This document shows positions 5,328-6,500 of a stretch of 6,500 bases of DNA, piece by piece. The DNA comes from Nanobdellota archaeon (GTDB lineage: Archaea; Nanobdellota; Nanobdellia; Woesearchaeales; JAHJBD01). The notes beneath the pieces are model-generated. The model did no database searches. It saw only the letters and a list, made by a program, of their open reading frames with translations, and had not been told where the DNA came from. The position numbers were made by a program, and so were the translations under genes. The DNA lies in contig JAHJBD010000063.1 in the NCBI GenBank assembly GCA_018813725.1, positions 1 through 6,500 of the forward strand, in the 5' to 3' direction. Each line of letters opens with the position of its first letter. Positions within the stretch are counted from its first letter, which is position 1.

Positions 5328-6418
5328 GAAAAGAAGGGCACAAGATCGATGTCAAGGCAAAGCCTTTCAAGATAATGCTTGTGGGATTATTCGGAAGCGG
5401 TAAGACTACCACTGCTGGAAAGCTTGCAAGGTTCTTTACCAAAAGGGGGATGAGAGTTGCACTTGTAGGATTAGATATCCACAGGCCAGCTGCAATGGAC
5501 CAACTTGAACAGGTTGGAAAGAAAGCTAATGTTCCGGTTTTTATCGATAAAAATACTAAAGATGCTGTCAAGATATGGATGAACAATATATCTGAATACA
5601 AGAAGTATGATGTTATAATAATCGATACAGCTGGAAGGGATGCGCTGTCTGCAGACCTTATCGAGGAGATCGAGAATGTCAACAGGATTGTCATACCAAA
5701 TGAAAGGCTACTTGTAATCTCAGCAGACATCGGGCAAGCTGCGCAGAAACAGGCTGAACAGTTCCATAAATCATGCAATATAACTGGAGTTATAGCGACA
5801 AAGATGGATGGTACTGCAAAAGCTGGAGGCGCATTATCAGCGTGCGCCGTAACAAAAGCGCCGATCAAGTTTATAGGTGTAGGCGAGCAGCAGGATGACC
5901 TTGAGACATTCAATCCGCCTGGTTTTGTATCAAGATTGCTTGGCATGGGCGACCTTGAAGCATTGCTTGAGAAAGCTAAAGGCGCTATCGATGAGAAAGA
6001 TGCTGAAGACCTTGGAAAAAAGTTCATGAGCGGAAAGTTCAATCTTATAGATCTTTACGAGCAGATGAGCGCATTACGGAAGATGGGGCCATTATCCAAA
6101 GTTATGGAGATGGTGCCAGGATTTTCACAGATTAAATTACCTAAAGAGCTTCTTCAGACCCAAGAGGGAAAGCTTGAGAAATGGCGTCATGCTATGAATT
6201 CTATGACCAAGTATGAGCTTGAGAATCCTGAAGAGATAGATGTTGGCAGACTGGAAAGGATATCTAAGGGTTCTGGTGTTTCTATCAAGGAAATACGTGA
6301 GCTTATCAAGCAGTACAGGCAGAGCAAGAAGATGATGAAGATGATGAAGGGCTCTGGTGATATGAACAAGATGATGAAGAAGTTTAAGGGGAAATTGCCG
6401 CCTGGTATGGGTATGTGA
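5324..6418 (+). CDS. srp54: SRP54, GTPase and M domains (-1 frame)
   Basis: Continuation of SRP54 after the -1 change; joined at F86 the protein is 450 residues, the normal size. In joined numbering: linker LGKEGHKIDVKAKPFK (87-102); P-loop GLFGSGKTT (107-115), with F in place of the commoner Q; DIHRPAA (137-143); DTAGR (187-191); TKMDGTAKAGG (245-255); GVGE (271-274); and the NPPGFVSRLLGMGD segment leading to the M domain (about 308-450). The M domain contains RISKGSGVSIKEI, the SRP-RNA-binding region, and a Met/Lys-rich end (KKMMKMMK, PPGMGM). No other stops or frame breaks occur, so the gene is otherwise intact. The first ATG of this frame (5375) lies in the strand just before the P-loop, an unlikely genuine start because the N domain and linker would be lost. 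Ends one base short of the convergent gene's stop. Confidence 0.93.
   Translation, partial: LGKEGHKIDVKAKPFKIMLVGLFGSGKTTTAGKLARFFTKRGMRVALVGLDIHRPAAMDQLEQVGKKANVPVFIDKNTKDAVKIWMNNISEYKKYDVIIIDTAGRDALSADLIEEIENVNRIVIPNERLLVISADIGQAAQKQAEQFHKSCNITGVIATKMDGTAKAGGALSACAVTKAPIKFIGVGEQQDDLETFNPPGFVSRLLGMGDLEALLEKAKGAIDEKDAEDLGKKFMSGKFNLIDLYEQMSALRKMGPLSKVMEMVPGFSQIKLPKELLQTQEGKLEKWRHAMNSMTKYELENPEEIDVGRLERISKGSGVSIKEIRELIKQYRQSKKMMKMMKGSGDMNKMMKKFKGKLPPGMGM
5339..5383 (+). other. Possible RNA stem downstream of the SRP54 frame change
   Basis: Inverted repeats are visible by eye: AAGGC/GCCTT (5354-5358 with 5362-5366, three-base loop), enclosed by CACAAGATC (5339-5347) pairing with GAT (5371-5373) and CTTGTG (5378-5383). 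The outer stem begins 14 bases after the slippery heptamer, more than the usual 5-9 base spacer of -1 stimulators, so a role is speculative and it may be chance. Confidence 0.25.
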
Positions 6419-6419
6419 T

Positions 6420-6500
6420 TTATTCGCCCCAGTAACTCCTAAACTTGTCCATCCAAGTGTAATATTCTCTGTTTGTCAGAAGGTCTAGAAAACCCATAGA
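6420..6500 (-). CDS. 3' end of an unidentified minus-strand gene (partial)
   Basis: The minus strand stays open from the window edge to a TAA at 6420-6422, giving 26 residues. They include LDLLTNREYYTWMDKF and end in YWGE. The aromatic-rich content and tight convergent packing (one base between this stop and the SRP54 stop) match the other gene junctions here and support coding. The gene is cut by the window edge, though an in-frame ATG at 6495-6497 means it could also be a very small protein of 25 residues. No family recognised. Confidence 0.45.
   Translation of the reverse strand, partial: SMGFLDLLTNREYYTWMDKFRSYWGE

Noticed and set aside
5293..6042. Long minus-strand open frame of about 249 codons opposite SRP54
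   Set aside because: It lies fully opposite conserved SRP54 coding sequence, its translation is rich in Ser, Phe and Pro without a recognisable domain, and no promoter is visible. It is an antisense shadow.
5375..6418. Independent short GTPase gene starting at ATG 5375
   Set aside because: The ATG lies in the beta strand before the P-loop, the codons upstream to 5324 still encode expected SRP54 residues, and no promoter or ribosome site precedes it. It is better explained as the -1 continuation of SRP54.
1..6500. CRISPR arrays, tRNA or rRNA genes, insertion sequences
   Set aside because: No regularly spaced direct repeats, tRNA-like cloverleaf sequence, transposase or terminal inverted repeats were seen; nearly all bases are accounted for by coding genes.

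Overview
The window most likely comes from an archaeon with a small, compact genome, plausibly a DPANN-type lineage. Three things suggest this. First, the SRP54 protein has archaeal-style N- and M-domain wording. Second, A/T-rich TATA-like boxes sit about 25-28 bases before the start codons of five genes, mostly without a correctly spaced Shine-Dalgarno site, which is the pattern of leaderless archaeal mRNAs. Third, genes abut or overlap at almost every junction. The lineage is inferred, and no rRNA or other decisive marker is present.

Layout from left to right: a 67-base leader with a promoter; a full-length bacterial-type threonyl-tRNA synthetase (thrS, +, 68-1981); a convergent metallo-beta-lactamase-fold hydrolase (-, 1978-2604) whose stop overlaps the thrS stop in a shared CTAG; a 72-base divergent promoter region; a SemiSWEET/PQ-loop transporter (+, 2677-2931); a convergent 545-residue protein (-, 2918-4555) overlapping it by 14 bases; a divergent intergenic region of about 120 bases with several TATA-like boxes; a small protein with one hydrophobic segment and a helical coiled-coil-like tail (+, about 4678-5013); a T-rich terminator plus promoter spacer; SRP54 (+, 5067-6418) split by a -1 frame change; and the 3' end of an unidentified minus-strand gene (6420-6500).

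The genes do not form one pathway. ThrRS and SRP54 are housekeeping (translation and co-translational membrane targeting). The hydrolase and the transporter are single-gene units. The small protein lies immediately upstream of SRP54 on the same strand, but a T-rich tract and a well-placed TATA box separate them.

Two items stand out. The SRP54 reading frame breaks exactly at an A-AAT-TTT heptamer followed at once by TAG. A -1 slip there restores a complete 450-residue SRP54 with the expected family residues. This is either programmed or transcriptional frameshifting, or a one-base homopolymer error. The 545-residue protein is a tandem duplication of a kinase-like domain whose first copy keeps catalytic-loop and metal-loop-like residues while the second has lost them. 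I do not know a characterised function for it.
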